Assembly (NCBI GenBank): GCA_947381965.1
Contig: CANCXX010000029.1
Span: 1 to 54,290 of the forward strand
DNA from: an uncultured bacterium
Lineage (GTDB): Bacteria; Bacillota; Clostridia; Lachnospirales; Lachnospiraceae
Direction: 5' to 3'
DNA: 54,290 bases
The notes under the pieces were generated by a model, which worked only from the letters and a program-made list of their open reading frames with translations, was not told the origin of the DNA and ran no database searches. Shown here in pieces: positions 34,496-43,110 of this stretch; position 1 is the stretch's first letter; each line of letters opens with the position of its first letter. The translations under genes and the position numbers were made by a program.

Positions 34496-35875
34496 TTACT
34501 CTTTCATGGAAAATCCCTCATAGGCCTGCTTCAACACCTCCTCCACTTCTTTATCACTCATTCCTGCAAGGCTTTTTACATCCATCCATTTGAAAAACGC
34601 TGTCTTTTTCGTCATACCCATATTCTCGTAATAAGTATCCGCAAAGGCATTATACTCTTCTTCCGTCAGCACATTTCCATTACAGTCTTCACTGGTAATC
34701 CGGGCAGAATAATTCTCCCCCTCATATACCACCCTCTGAATAGCCAATGGCGTTTCCAATACAAAATCATCCGAAATATTTAAAGAACTGATGCGATATA
34801 CATACACATCCGGCGATTCCTTCAGTTCATCTCCCACAATAAAATGATTTTTAATTCCCTCTTTTGAAAAGCTGCTGTACACTGCCATACTCTCTTCAAT
34901 TATGTCTGGCTGGGAATCCCCTTCCTTAAAAGATGTCTCCAGTCTTTGCAGTTCTCCGTTCTTATCAATTTTATAAAATTCATTGTAAGTATACATCCCT
35001 GTACCGCCCTGATTGGATACGATTAAAACAGGCCGCCCGTCATTGGTAAGTCCAGCCAGCGTAAAACAATATCTGTTATCTGCATATTCTATATCTTTTG
35101 CCCATATCTGCCTGTTTTGGGCAAACAATTTTATCTGCTGCCCCACACTCAAAATCCCCAAGGTGCCATCTGCATACTCCATATAATCCTTCCAGCTCTC
35201 CAAAAGATCGGCTACGCTGTTGGTCAGCTTTTGTGTCTTTAGATATTCTTCCAGAAAAGTATCCCTGTAAAAGGACGGCCCGCCCTCTGCCTTTTCTTCT
35301 ATCTGATAACGTTCCAGGTCAGGATGGTCAATGTAAAACATGTTATCGGAATTTTCCTGCAAAAAAATACTTGCTTCGTTCCACTCCTGCTTTCCGTCAC
35401 TGTAAGTTACAAGTGCAATCGCATCCTGTTTTCCGTCCTGATTGTAGTCCCTGAATGCCACCGCGCTTACTTCGGCAAATTCTATGTCTGTACTCTTTTC
35501 CATCTTTGGGAAGGTATAAACGATATCTTCGTTTTTTACCAGCGCAAACATTGGCTCCCCTTTGTTATCTGCAGGTGCGATGGAGGCAAAAAACACCTGG
35601 CCCCAGTCATCCAGCTTCGTCTCAAAGCTTTGTTCTTTGATGATTCCTTTTATAGATGGTATTTCCATTTCTGTTGCGTTTACGTCGGTTCCTTCTGCAT
35701 CTCCAAGGTCTGCCGCATTCTCTTTATCTGTACTCTCAGACTTGGATTCAACCCCTGTCTCCACATGAAGCGGTTCCTTATATGGTTCCTGTATAATACC
35801 TTTCTCATTCTTTCCGCATCCGTCAATACAAAAGACTAAAAAAGCAGTTAATAAAATGATTTTTCTATTTTTCAT
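34496..35875 (-). CDS. Lipoprotein of unknown function
   Basis: A 459-residue secreted protein with a lipoprotein-type signal (hydrophobic AFLVFCIDGC, expected lipidated Cys near residue 20; the Asp at -2 is atypical). An acidic Ser/Glu/Thr-rich linker follows (about 22-75). The rest shows repeated integrin- or FG-GAP-like calcium-loop elements (DYNQDGKQDAIALV, ITSEDCNGNV, FYKIDKNGELQRL), which suggests a beta-rich ligand-binding protein, but I cannot name a family. GGGAG is 6 nt before the ATG. It sits between the tRNA-Gly unit and the AraC-clpP pair in the same orientation, with its own terminator-free ends. Confidence 0.75.
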   Translation of the reverse strand: MKNRKIILLTAFLVFCIDGCGKNEKGIIQEPYKEPLHVETGVESKSESTDKENAADLGDAEGTDVNATEMEIPSIKGIIKEQSFETKLDDWGQVFFASIAPADNKGEPMFALVKNEDIVYTFPKMEKSTDIEFAEVSAVAFRDYNQDGKQDAIALVTYSDGKQEWNEASIFLQENSDNMFYIDHPDLERYQIEEKAEGGPSFYRDTFLEEYLKTQKLTNSVADLLESWKDYMEYADGTLGILSVGQQIKLFAQNRQIWAKDIEYADNRYCFTLAGLTNDGRPVLIVSNQGGTGMYTYNEFYKIDKNGELQRLETSFKEGDSQPDIIEESMAVYSSFSKEGIKNHFIVGDELKESPDVYVYRISSLNISDDFVLETPLAIQRVVYEGENYSARITSEDCNGNVLTEEEYNAFADTYYENMGMTKKTAFFKWMDVKSLAGMSDKEVEEVLKQAYEGFSMKE

Positions 35876-35949
35876 ATTGTTCTCCCATTGACGCTAATCT
35901 CTTTTACCAAAGATTTCACAGACTGTCTTAAAATTTGCAGACACAAAAA

Positions 35950-35982
35950 AGTGAAAACGCGATATTTACCTGCGTTTCCACT
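35950..35982 (-). terminator. Terminator of the tRNA-Gly gene
   Basis: An 11-bp stem (35950-35960 with 35972-35982) with one G-T pair, an 11-nt loop and a T run on the minus strand, 10 bp after the tRNA 3' end. Confidence 0.85.
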
Positions 35983-35991
35983 TTTTACAAG

Positions 35992-36064
35992 AGCGCGAGA
36001 CGGGACTCGAACCCGCGGCCTCGACCTTGGCAAGGTCGCGCTCCACCAACTGAGCCACTCGCGC
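35992..36064 (-). tRNA. tRNA-Gly, anticodon GCC
   Basis: A 73-nt cloverleaf on the minus strand. The acceptor stem is GCGCGAG with CTCGCGC, the D-arm contains GGCTCAGTTGG, the anticodon stem-loop is CGACC-TTGCCAA-GGTCG (anticodon GCC), and the T-arm is GCGGGTTCGAGTCCCGT. The discriminator is U and the CCA tail is not encoded. It has its own promoter (36097-36125), a leader hairpin and a terminator, so it is a single-gene unit. Confidence 0.97.
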
Positions 36065-36068
36065 ATTT

Positions 36069-36093
36069 ACTTGTCCATGTCCTTTGGACAAGT
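36069..36093 (-). other. Perfect 9-bp hairpin at the 5' end of the tRNA precursor
   Basis: ACTTGTCCA (36069-36077) and TGGACAAGT (36085-36093) form a perfect stem with a 7-nt loop. It begins about where transcription should start and ends 4 nt before the mature tRNA 5' end. Confidence 0.7.
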
Positions 36094-36096
36094 ATT

Positions 36097-36125
36097 ACTA
36101 TACTATACCCCTTCATATTTGTCAA
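36097..36125 (-). promoter_or_regulatory. Promoter of the tRNA-Gly gene
   Basis: Minus-strand TTGACA (36120-36125) and TATAGT (36097-36102) are 17 bp apart, an almost perfect SigA promoter. A second TATAGT at 36102-36107 overlaps it, but with shorter spacing. Confidence 0.85.
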
Positions 36126-36167
36126 CAACTATTTTAAAATTTTTTGGAAATTTTTTGAAGTTCCTAT

Positions 36168-37490
36168 TTACTCCACCTTATCCTTACATTTTACCCTGAA
36201 TATTCTGCGCAGGGATTCGTCAATCCGTTCTTCAGACAGTGTTCCATTATTCACTGCATCCAGCACGCCATTATAAGCCGCCTCAAAATCTTCCGGCATC
36301 AGAATCATATCCACACCTGCCTGAAGCGCTTTTACTGCTGCCTCCTGCGATGTATAATATTCTGTAATGGCACCCATATTCATAGCATCGGTAATAATAA
36401 TTCCCTGAAATCCAAGCTGCCCTCTTAGAATTTCCGTAATCATTTTTTCTGAAAGAGATGCAGGCGTGTTATCTCCCGTAACGTTCTCAAGGGAAATATG
36501 TCCGACCATTATAAAATCGGTTCCTGCCCCAATGCCCGCCTGATAAACCGGAAAGTCTGTTGCAGATAAGTCATCAAGGGTCTTTGCTGAATTTGCCATA
36601 CCTGAATGGGTATCATCAGAAGTATCCCCCAGCCCCGGAAAATGTTTCATGCAGGCGCTGACGCCGTTGCTCTGCAGACCTTCTACCACCGCCGATGCCA
36701 TAGATGCCACCATCCCTGGGTCTGTGCCAAAGGAACGGCTTCCTATTACTGTATTTCCTTCCACTATTACATCCGCAACCGGAGCAAAGTCCATGTTAAA
36801 TCCAAAACCTGAAAGATAGCTTCCAATCGCCGCCCCTGCCTCTCTTGCTGCCGCCGAATCCCCAGAAGACGCAATATCAGCCATATTTCCCACATTATCC
36901 GCAAGACCGTTCTCTGCAACTCTGCTTACTGTCCCGCCTTCTTCGTCCACGCCAAGAAAAATAGGAAACTTGCTCCAGTCCCTGGTATTTTGAAGCATCT
37001 CTGTCAGCTGTTCGGCACTCTGGATATTCTTGGAAAAGTAAATCAGCCCGCCTACCGGGTGCTCTCCCAACTTTTCTTTGGTAGTATCCCCTGCTTTAAT
37101 AACCGTATCCGTACCAGTTAGGGCTTCCGGCGTAATCATAAAAAGTCCGGCCACCTTTTCCTCCCGTGTCATTCCCGAAATCCAGGAGTTAACCACTTCC
37201 TCCGTATAGTCAGTTTCCTCTACAGGTTCTGTCATTTCCTCCGGTGCCTCCACCGTTGGCGTTTCTTCTTCCATTTCTGAAAGCTCTTCAAGTTGTTTCT
37301 GAAGCTCTTCCGCATGTTTTTTGTCATTTACCATTGACAAAAGTTTTTTCACTCCCATCACCACTCCCAAAACCAGTCCGGCAAGAAAAATAACAAGAAC
37401 CAGATAGGATATAATCTGATTTCTTAATCTGCGCTTCCTTCTGAATTCTCTTCTGTCCATCTCTTCAACAATTGATTCATCATTTGCCAT
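36168..37490 (-). CDS. Membrane-anchored GH3 beta-N-acetylhexosaminidase (NagZ-like)
   Basis: A 440-residue glycosidase predicted to trim N-acetylhexosamine (for example GlcNAc-MurNAc) from peptidoglycan fragments. A basic cytoplasmic stub is followed by a TM helix (about 24-46) and an acidic, Glu/Gln-rich coiled linker (about 50-95). The GH3 barrel then shows SACMKHFPGLGDTSDDTHSG (about 277-297), the NagZ loop with the catalytic His/Asp pair, and IIITDAMNMGAI with the nucleophile Asp near residue 367. The anchor would place it on the outer face. GGAGG is 10 nt before the ATG at 37490, and a promoter lies at 37550-37579. Confidence 0.92.
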   Translation of the reverse strand: MANDESIVEEMDRREFRRKRRLRNQIISYLVLVIFLAGLVLGVVMGVKKLLSMVNDKKHAEELQKQLEELSEMEEETPTVEAPEEMTEPVEETDYTEEVVNSWISGMTREEKVAGLFMITPEALTGTDTVIKAGDTTKEKLGEHPVGGLIYFSKNIQSAEQLTEMLQNTRDWSKFPIFLGVDEEGGTVSRVAENGLADNVGNMADIASSGDSAAAREAGAAIGSYLSGFGFNMDFAPVADVIVEGNTVIGSRSFGTDPGMVASMASAVVEGLQSNGVSACMKHFPGLGDTSDDTHSGMANSAKTLDDLSATDFPVYQAGIGAGTDFIMVGHISLENVTGDNTPASLSEKMITEILRGQLGFQGIIITDAMNMGAITEYYTSQEAAVKALQAGVDMILMPEDFEAAYNGVLDAVNNGTLSEERIDESLRRIFRVKCKDKVE

Positions 37491-37549
37491 ATTACTCTTA
37501 CCTCCGTACACTCTATAATAACTTATTTGCCATCTGATTTCCACAAGAA

Positions 37550-37579
37550 ATTATACAGAATGACATCACAGATTAACAA
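37550..37579 (-). promoter_or_regulatory. Promoter of the GH3 gene
   Basis: Minus-strand TTGTTA (37574-37579) and TATAAT (37550-37555) with an 18-bp spacer lie about 60 bp before the GH3 ATG. This gives GH3 a promoter separate from the RNA unit upstream. Confidence 0.6.
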
Positions 37580-37615
37580 AACATTTTTATACCACAGATA
37601 TCAGGTACCAGCAGT

Positions 37616-37633
37616 CCTGTCATCTCTGACAGG
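37616..37633 (-). other. Perfect 7-bp hairpin with tetraloop
   Basis: CCTGTCA (37616-37622) and TGACAGG (37627-37633) enclose a 4-nt loop (GAGA on the minus strand). It lies right behind the RNA terminator and ahead of the GH3 promoter. Its role is unknown. Confidence 0.5.
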
Positions 37634-37639
37634 AAATAA

Positions 37640-38003
37640 TAAAAGCGGGTACCAATCACTCTCGACTAATACCCGCTTCTAAACTATGCTATCCAATGGT
37701 TTTTACCTCTCTTTCCTTTTTATTGATAACACCCTATTCAGTTTTTCTTTTTCTCTTTCGTATCTCTCTCCTTTTTCTTTTGTACTGGTGTACTGTAACG
37801 TTTCTGTTTTTCCTTTGTAAATCGTTACCTTTTCTTTTGTACCTGATACGAATTTGAAATTCGCTCTCTTTAGTACTTTGCTCTTTTGTACCTTAAAAGC
37901 TTAACTTTTTCACATTTTACTATTTTTTAATAGCTTATCTTATGTTTTTGGTGGTCCGTACCTTCCTTTCTTTAAGATTTTATCTATGTGAATTTGTTTT
38001 TGT
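37640..38003 (-). ncRNA. Candidate structured non-coding RNA, about 360 nt
   Basis: A transcription unit without a credible protein. The minus strand has a perfect consensus SigA promoter at 38010-38038 and an intrinsic terminator at 37643-37678. Between them the transcript is purine-rich and self-complementary: an 8-bp helix (37757-37764 with 37845-37852), a 6-bp helix nested inside it (37795-37800 with 37823-37828), and short hairpins at 37849-37863 and 37920-37933. The motif GTACAAAAGA (or GTACTAAAGA) occurs four times. No 6S, tmRNA, RNase P, SRP or T-box signature was seen. A 66-codon open stretch exists but has no start codon. Confidence 0.6.
37643..37678 (-). terminator. Terminator of the candidate RNA
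   Basis: AAGCGGGTA (37643-37651) and TACCCGCTT (37670-37678) form a perfect 9-bp stem with an 18-nt loop. On the minus strand it is followed by TTATTATTT. Confidence 0.8.
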
Positions 38004-38009
38004 AAGTTT

Positions 38010-38038
38010 ATTATAACCGCCACTTTTTAATTTGTCAA
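38010..38038 (-). promoter_or_regulatory. Perfect consensus SigA promoter of the candidate RNA
   Basis: Minus-strand TTGACA (38033-38038) and TATAAT (38010-38015) with exactly 17 bp between. This is the only promoter in the window matching both hexamers perfectly, which argues for constitutive high transcription leftward from about 38003. Confidence 0.85.
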
Positions 38039-38258
38039 CACAATTTTTCATTTTTTTCTTTATTTTTTCATTATTTGATATTATCCGCATCTGCCAGTTG
38101 GATATTTAACAAATAAATACCTATAAATATTTGATATTCTTTGAAATTCCTGGTTGGGAACCAGACAATAATTTCCCATTTATTATACAAAACTTACAAA
38201 TCACTGACTGTAATTTTCATAATTTCCAGAAAAATAACAGTCAAAAAGTCAAATTTTT

Positions 38259-38288
38259 ATTGTATTCGCTAAAAAATAGCGATACAAT
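38259..38288 (+). promoter_or_regulatory. Promoter of the second MCP embedded in an inverted repeat
   Basis: ATTGTATTCGCTA (38259-38271) and TAGCGATACAAT (38277-38288) are inverted copies with one extra T. The arms coincide with a -35 (TTGTAT, 38260-38265) and a -10 (TACAAT, 38283-38288) at 17-bp spacing. The start would be near 38295, with a leader of about 30 nt. A dimeric regulator covering both hexamers is plausible. Confidence 0.6.
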
Positions 38289-38323
38289 AAAAAGAAAAAC
38301 CTAAAAGCACAGGGGGGATACGC

Positions 38324-40357
38324 ATGGGAGCGCCTGAACGAAAAACAAATGCAAGAAAAAAAATAGCTGATGAAATTCTCTACCAGATTGGAGGAAGCGC
38401 CATTTTGGTTCTTCTGCTTATAGCAGCTGCCGCTATTTGTATGGTTGGTTGGCTGATTATTACATCAAAAGAAACAGAACTAACGCAGGAGTCCAATGCT
38501 GCTGCAAGCCAGATCACAGGATTTCTGGAACAATATACCAAAAGTGTGGAACAGCTGGCTGTCAATCCCGAAATAAAGCATGTTCTGAAGGAAACTAAAC
38601 CTGGAGATGATTTCAGCAGCGCAGAAAAAATGGACACGGTAATGGACAATCTCATTGGGATTGCAAATACTGATACCGATAATGTTATGGCTGTGTGGGT
38701 TTCTGATCTGGATACAAGCTCGTTAAAACAGTCTGACGGCTTTACAAGCGAAGACGGCTGGGATATTACAGGACGTGGATGGTATGGATGTATTGAAACA
38801 AAGGAGCTTATACTTACAGAACCATACATTGATTCATCCACCGGCAAAATGATTTTAAGCGCCGCAGCCCCTGTAATAGACGACTCCACAGGAACTGTTC
38901 TCGGTGCAGTGGGTATGGACATCGCACTGGATCACATGACAGAAATTATGAGCAGATACAAAATCGGCCAAAACGGATATATCCTGCTTTTATCTGAAAG
39001 CGGCACTTTCCTCTATCATCCGCAGAATGAAATCATCCAAAAGAATATTAAGGATGTGAACATATCCCAAAATGTTATAGATGCAGTCAACTCAAAAAGA
39101 GATGAATTTTTAAAATACAAAACTGATGGTCACACAAAATACGGCTCCTTGCAGCAGGCCGGAAATACCGGATATATTGTGCTTAGCAGTATGCCTGCCT
39201 CAGAATATTATGCAATGATGACTGCGATGATTATTGCACTGGTTATTCTCTTTGCCGCCGGCATTTTCCTAATCGCAGTAAGTATCCAAAAAAGCGCAAA
39301 AAAACTTACAAAGCCAATTCTGGAACTGAATCATACAGCCCAACAGCTTGCTGACGGAAATCTGGATGTAAACCTTCATATAACAAGCGAAGATGAAATC
39401 GGTGAGCTGGGTGAATCATTCCAAAAGACAGTTAACCGGCTGAAAGAATATATTACATACATAGATGAAACGTCAGATGTACTTGCCCGGATTGCTGATG
39501 GAAAGCTCAGCGTCCAGCTGAAAAATGAATATGTGGGAGAATTCCAAAAGATAAAGACTGCCCTGCTGAATATTTCAGATTCCATGAACCAGGTTATGAT
39601 TGGAATTAATGAAAGTGCAGAACGTGTATCTGTTGGAGCATCAGAGCTTGCCACTGCATCCCAGGCTTTGGCGGAAGGCGCCCAAACCCAGGCCGCATCT
39701 ATTGAAGAGCTTGCAGCAACAACAAACACTCTTGCAGACCAGGTGGAAAGCAGCCGCAAGGAAGCTGAGGCTTCTGCCAAAGCAACTGCACAGGCTGCAA
39801 CAATGATTGACCAGAATCAGGAAAAAATGAAACTGATGATGGATGCCATGAACGAAATTCACCAAACCTCCCAGAAGGTGGTAGGGATCATTCAGACCAT
39901 CGAGGATATTGCATCAGAAACAAATCTTCTGTCCTTAAACGCTTCTATAGAAGCCGCCCGTGCCGGTGAAGCCGGAAGAGGCTTTGCTGTAGTCGCCGAT
40001 GAAATCGGAAAACTGGCATTAGAAAGTTCCAAGGCAGCAAGCACCACAAGAGAACTGATTGAAATCTCAATGGAAGAAATCAACAAGGGAAACACTATTG
40101 CTTCCGGCGCCATGGATTCGCTGAAAGAATCCGTAAGCGTTGTCAACCATGTAAACGAAATGATTCAGGGAACAGCCGAGACCGCCGCTGTACAAGCTGA
40201 AAATATGAGACAGCTCCGCCTGGGAATTGAAGAAATTACTCATGGAATACATGATAACTCTGCCGCTTCCCAAGAAACCTCCGCAACCTCTGAAGAATTG
40301 GCATCTCAGGCTGAATTACTAAATAAAATGGTGCAAAAATTTGAAATCTGCCAGTAA
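38324..40357 (+). CDS. Methyl-accepting chemotaxis protein with dCache-type sensor
   Basis: A 677-residue chemoreceptor. TM1 lies at about 27-50 and TM2 at about 300-322, enclosing a 250-residue extracellular double-Cache sensor ([19 protein letters not shown] and [18 protein letters not shown] are typical Cache blocks), a class that binds amino acids, organic acids or purines. HAMP ([20 protein letters not shown]) and a signalling coiled coil follow. The tip, [21 protein letters not shown] near residues 530-550, differs slightly from the other MCP (NAS for NAA). GGGGGG lies 6 nt before the ATG. It is not a close paralogue of the MCP at 17648 in the sensor region. Confidence 0.95.
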   Translation: MGAPERKTNARKKIADEILYQIGGSAILVLLLIAAAAICMVGWLIITSKETELTQESNAAASQITGFLEQYTKSVEQLAVNPEIKHVLKETKPGDDFSSAEKMDTVMDNLIGIANTDTDNVMAVWVSDLDTSSLKQSDGFTSEDGWDITGRGWYGCIETKELILTEPYIDSSTGKMILSAAAPVIDDSTGTVLGAVGMDIALDHMTEIMSRYKIGQNGYILLLSESGTFLYHPQNEIIQKNIKDVNISQNVIDAVNSKRDEFLKYKTDGHTKYGSLQQAGNTGYIVLSSMPASEYYAMMTAMIIALVILFAAGIFLIAVSIQKSAKKLTKPILELNHTAQQLADGNLDVNLHITSEDEIGELGESFQKTVNRLKEYITYIDETSDVLARIADGKLSVQLKNEYVGEFQKIKTALLNISDSMNQVMIGINESAERVSVGASELATASQALAEGAQTQAASIEELAATTNTLADQVESSRKEAEASAKATAQAATMIDQNQEKMKLMMDAMNEIHQTSQKVVGIIQTIEDIASETNLLSLNASIEAARAGEAGRGFAVVADEIGKLALESSKAASTTRELIEISMEEINKGNTIASGAMDSLKESVSVVNHVNEMIQGTAETAAVQAENMRQLRLGIEEITHGIHDNSAASQETSATSEELASQAELLNKMVQKFEICQ

Positions 40358-40408
40358 GTCAATGCCGCTGCAGACACAGCGCCTGACTCATTACTTGCGA
40401 AAATAAAT

Positions 40409-40462
40409 AAAAGCACATTGCTCTCTTCATTTAAAACATGCTATAAGGAGCAATGTGCTTTT
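40409..40462. terminator. Bidirectional terminator between the second MCP and the DHHW gene
   Basis: A perfect 15-bp stem (40409-40423 with 40448-40462) with a 24-nt loop. T-rich tracts follow on both strands, so it serves both the MCP (plus) and the O-acetylation operon (minus, stop at 40465). Confidence 0.85.
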
Positions 40463-40464
40463 TA

Positions 40465-41562
40465 CTATTTTATTGTATCACTGTGATTTAACACAAGGGT
40501 GCTGTATAAAAACAACACATCACAAGATTCAAAATCTATAAACTGATCCAGGTAGTCCGGGTGAATATAACGGATATCAACCAAAGTAATCTTTGAATAT
40601 CCGCTTATTAGCAATGGGGCAATACTTGAGCCAAAAGAATCCCTGAACATTATAAGTTTTTTATCCGTCCGGGCGCCTGGGTTCTCTATTGTAAGAAGCG
40701 AAAGGGAGCCTGACAGAAACATTTCGTACGGGTCCGGCCCTGCTGCTTTTTCCATTTCATATACCGGCATTTCCTTTTTCTCCTGCCAGTTATATGTTTT
40801 ACAGTTATTTATATCCTGTCCGGTTACATACAACAGTTTATCCGGCGGAAGAGGCAATGCCGCCTGTCCGTGGTACACACCGTAAAAATCCTGTTCCAAT
40901 GTATGAATTTCATAATCCTGGGAAATCCCTGTTCCCATTGCCTGCGCCAGCCGCTGCGCCACATCCGTAATTTTTTCCTGCCGCCAGTGGGTATCTGTTT
41001 TATAATAATCATCTCTTTCCAACAAATCAGATATTTGAATATATTCTGCAAAATTCGCTTTATCCGCCATTTGTTTTTCAAAATCCGCGTAATCCATAGA
41101 CGGACGTCCACTTTGTCTGGCTAAAAAGCAATTTTTATCCGGGATTACAGAGAGATAAACTTTGTTTTCATCTGTCAGATATTTTTCACATATATAACGA
41201 AACCGTTCTTCCGCTCTTGCAAGCGAAGCTTCGTTCAGGGGGTATTCCAAAGAGGCCAAAAATCCTTCTGTCAGATAAACCCCATTATTATCCTGCCTTC
41301 GGAAAACTTTTAACGCAGTCAACGCTTTTATACTCCGGAATGACTCACGAAAAGGGAAGGCGTCCACTGTATGAGCTTCAAAATCTGTCATAAAACGCCC
41401 GCTCCACACACCTTCTGCCGACAGTTCCGGCATAGGGTTAAGCATACGCCGCTCACTAAACAAATACTGCTCTTTGGGCACAAACAGACATAACAGGAAG
41501 CCTCCGGCTAACAACACTGCAAACATAGTGCACAAAATAAAATCTTTCTTTTTTGTGTTCAT
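40465..41562 (-). CDS. DHHW/AlgX-like O-acetylation protein
   Basis: A 365-residue protein with an N-terminal membrane anchor (about 10-28) and an extracytoplasmic SGNH-hydrolase-like domain of the DHHW family. The motif YYKTDTHWRQEKI near residue 188 carries the catalytic Asp-His pair, and LIMFRDSFGSSIAPLL near 318 carries the Ser block. It is predicted to accept an acetyl group from the MBOAT partner and pass it to a surface polysaccharide, as AlgJ/AlgX do in alginate O-acetylation. AGGAGG overlaps the end of the MBOAT gene. The operon ends at the terminator 3 bp downstream. Confidence 0.88.
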   Translation of the reverse strand: MNTKKKDFILCTMFAVLLAGGFLLCLFVPKEQYLFSERRMLNPMPELSAEGVWSGRFMTDFEAHTVDAFPFRESFRSIKALTALKVFRRQDNNGVYLTEGFLASLEYPLNEASLARAEERFRYICEKYLTDENKVYLSVIPDKNCFLARQSGRPSMDYADFEKQMADKANFAEYIQISDLLERDDYYKTDTHWRQEKITDVAQRLAQAMGTGISQDYEIHTLEQDFYGVYHGQAALPLPPDKLLYVTGQDINNCKTYNWQEKKEMPVYEMEKAAGPDPYEMFLSGSLSLLTIENPGARTDKKLIMFRDSFGSSIAPLLISGYSKITLVDIRYIHPDYLDQFIDFESCDVLFLYSTLVLNHSDTIK

Positions 41563-41573
41563 AAGCCATCCTC

Positions 41574-42971
41574 CTAAAATCGGAAATAGAGAAAAGGATT
41601 AAAAGAGCCGTCCACCAGATAAGCTGTCATGACCAGCATAAGCAGTGCAAGTCCAATCGGTTCCACCAGATTTAAAATTTTGCCGCCAACAGTATTTTCC
41701 GAAAGCCTTTTTATAAAGTCATGAACTGCCGGTGTTGCCCCAACTCCTCCTGCAAGCAGAACTATCCCAAAGCTTTTGAGGCAATATACTGCCTCCGCTG
41801 AGATAAACGGAATTCCACCGCCTCCAAAAAGACCTGTTATATCAGAAAATGCCTGCCCCATATTTTCCGCATTAAAAACCACAAAACTTAACAGCACAAA
41901 AAACAAGGTATAGACATGGGCCAGTAGCCGATTCCTTTTCAGTATATTTAGCAGCCACAGTTTTTCTAATGTCAAAAGTACAGCAAAAAACAGGCCCCAT
42001 AAAATAAAATTCCATGCCGCTCCATGCCAGAAGCCGGTGAGCATCCATACCACTAAAATATTTAAAAGCTGCCGCCTTTTCCCTTTCCGGTTTCCTCCCA
42101 ATGGTATATATACATAATCCCTAAACCAGGTACCCAGGGAAATATGCCATCTGCGCCAAAATTCAGTTATGCTGGAGGAAATATATGGATAATTGAAGTT
42201 TTCCAGAAAACGGAATCCAAACACTTTCCCAAGTCCAATGGCCATATCGCTATATCCTGAAAAGTCAAAATAAATATGCAGCGCAAAAGCTACGGCATAC
42301 AGCCAATAGAATAATACTGACTTTTCTTCTGACGCACGGAATACACTGCACAGCTCTCCCAACTGGTTGGCAAGCAGAATTTTCTTTGCCAGTCCAATTA
42401 CAAAACGGCGTATTCCTAAAGCCACCTTATGCCAGGAATGTTCCCTGCAGGCCAGCTGCCCCGCAATGTCACAGTACCGTACAATAGGTCCGGCAATCAA
42501 TTGCGGAAACATGGCTATATAGGCAGCCAGATGGATAATATTCTTTTGTGCAGTCTCGCCCCGGTACACATCTAACGTATAGCTTATAATCTGAAAGGTG
42601 TAAAAGCTAATGCCAATTGGCAGTGCAAGACGCAAAAGCGAAAGATTCATCCCTGTCACAGCATTAAAATTTCCGATAAAAAAATCTGCATACTTAAAGC
42701 ATATCAAAAACAACAGGCTTACACAGACGGAAAGAATACAAAATATTTTTCCGGCTGTTTTCCCCCTGTATTTTTCCACCATCAGTCCAAAACCATATCC
42801 TGCTAAAATAGAAAAAACCATCAATATAACATATTTGGGTTCTCCCCATCCATAAAACAAAAGGCTGGAAAGGAGAAGAACTATATTTTTACATTTCTTT
42901 GGCACCGCAAAATATATAGCTGTCGTCAGCGGCAAAAAATAATATAAAAAAGAAATACTTGAAAACAGCAT
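41574..42971 (-). CDS. MBOAT family O-acyltransferase (AlgI/DltB type)
   Basis: A 465-residue polytopic membrane O-acyltransferase that moves acetyl groups across the membrane for modification of an exported polysaccharide. About ten hydrophobic segments are visible. The conserved MBOAT blocks include FPQLIAGPIVRY, ITEFWRRWHISLGTWFRDYVY and LTGFWHGAAWNF, which contains the catalytic His. I chose the ATG at 42971 (GGAG 11 nt upstream, MLFSSISFLYYF, the standard family N-terminus) over a start 23 codons earlier. It is sandwiched between a DUF4358 lipoprotein and the DHHW protein, the usual three-gene layout. The polymer it acts on is not encoded here. Confidence 0.94.
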   Translation of the reverse strand: MLFSSISFLYYFLPLTTAIYFAVPKKCKNIVLLLSSLLFYGWGEPKYVILMVFSILAGYGFGLMVEKYRGKTAGKIFCILSVCVSLLFLICFKYADFFIGNFNAVTGMNLSLLRLALPIGISFYTFQIISYTLDVYRGETAQKNIIHLAAYIAMFPQLIAGPIVRYCDIAGQLACREHSWHKVALGIRRFVIGLAKKILLANQLGELCSVFRASEEKSVLFYWLYAVAFALHIYFDFSGYSDMAIGLGKVFGFRFLENFNYPYISSSITEFWRRWHISLGTWFRDYVYIPLGGNRKGKRRQLLNILVVWMLTGFWHGAAWNFILWGLFFAVLLTLEKLWLLNILKRNRLLAHVYTLFFVLLSFVVFNAENMGQAFSDITGLFGGGGIPFISAEAVYCLKSFGIVLLAGGVGATPAVHDFIKRLSENTVGGKILNLVEPIGLALLMLVMTAYLVDGSFNPFLYFRF

Positions 42972-43110
42972 AGTGATATTTTCTCCACTAGTTGGCTTTA
43001 AGAAGCCGCTTGATTTGTTGCCGACGGAAATAAACGGCATGAGACCGGTTGCTTATAAAGCCCGCTTCACGCCGTTTTAATTCCTGATTTCATACAGTTT
43101 AGAGTCTGTT

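Larger units (their letters stand above)
37491..38323. other. 833-bp non-coding region between GH3 and the second MCP
   Basis: Strongly asymmetric: the plus strand of 37680-37990 is pyrimidine-rich and the minus strand purine-rich. It holds the GH3 promoter, a small hairpin (37616-37633), a candidate non-coding RNA unit (37640-38003), its promoter (38010-38038), an AT-rich stretch with nothing recognisable (38040-38255) and the MCP promoter inside an inverted repeat (38259-38288). Confidence 0.7.

Noticed and set aside
35872-36066. 64-codon open frame on the minus strand over the tRNA
   Set aside because: It runs through the tRNA-Gly gene and its terminator and has no ribosome binding site; it is an artefact of the RNA gene.
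37703-37900. 66-codon open stretch on the minus strand inside the candidate RNA
   Set aside because: It has no ATG, GTG or TTG near its beginning and no ribosome binding site. Purine-rich sequence with little T has few stop codons, so an open frame is expected.
37640-38003. Candidate RNA as tmRNA, 6S, RNase P, SRP RNA or T-box
   Set aside because: None of the hallmark sequences is present (tRNA-like ends, GAGGAAAGTCC core, SRP tetraloop region, T-box GGTGGNACCGCG).
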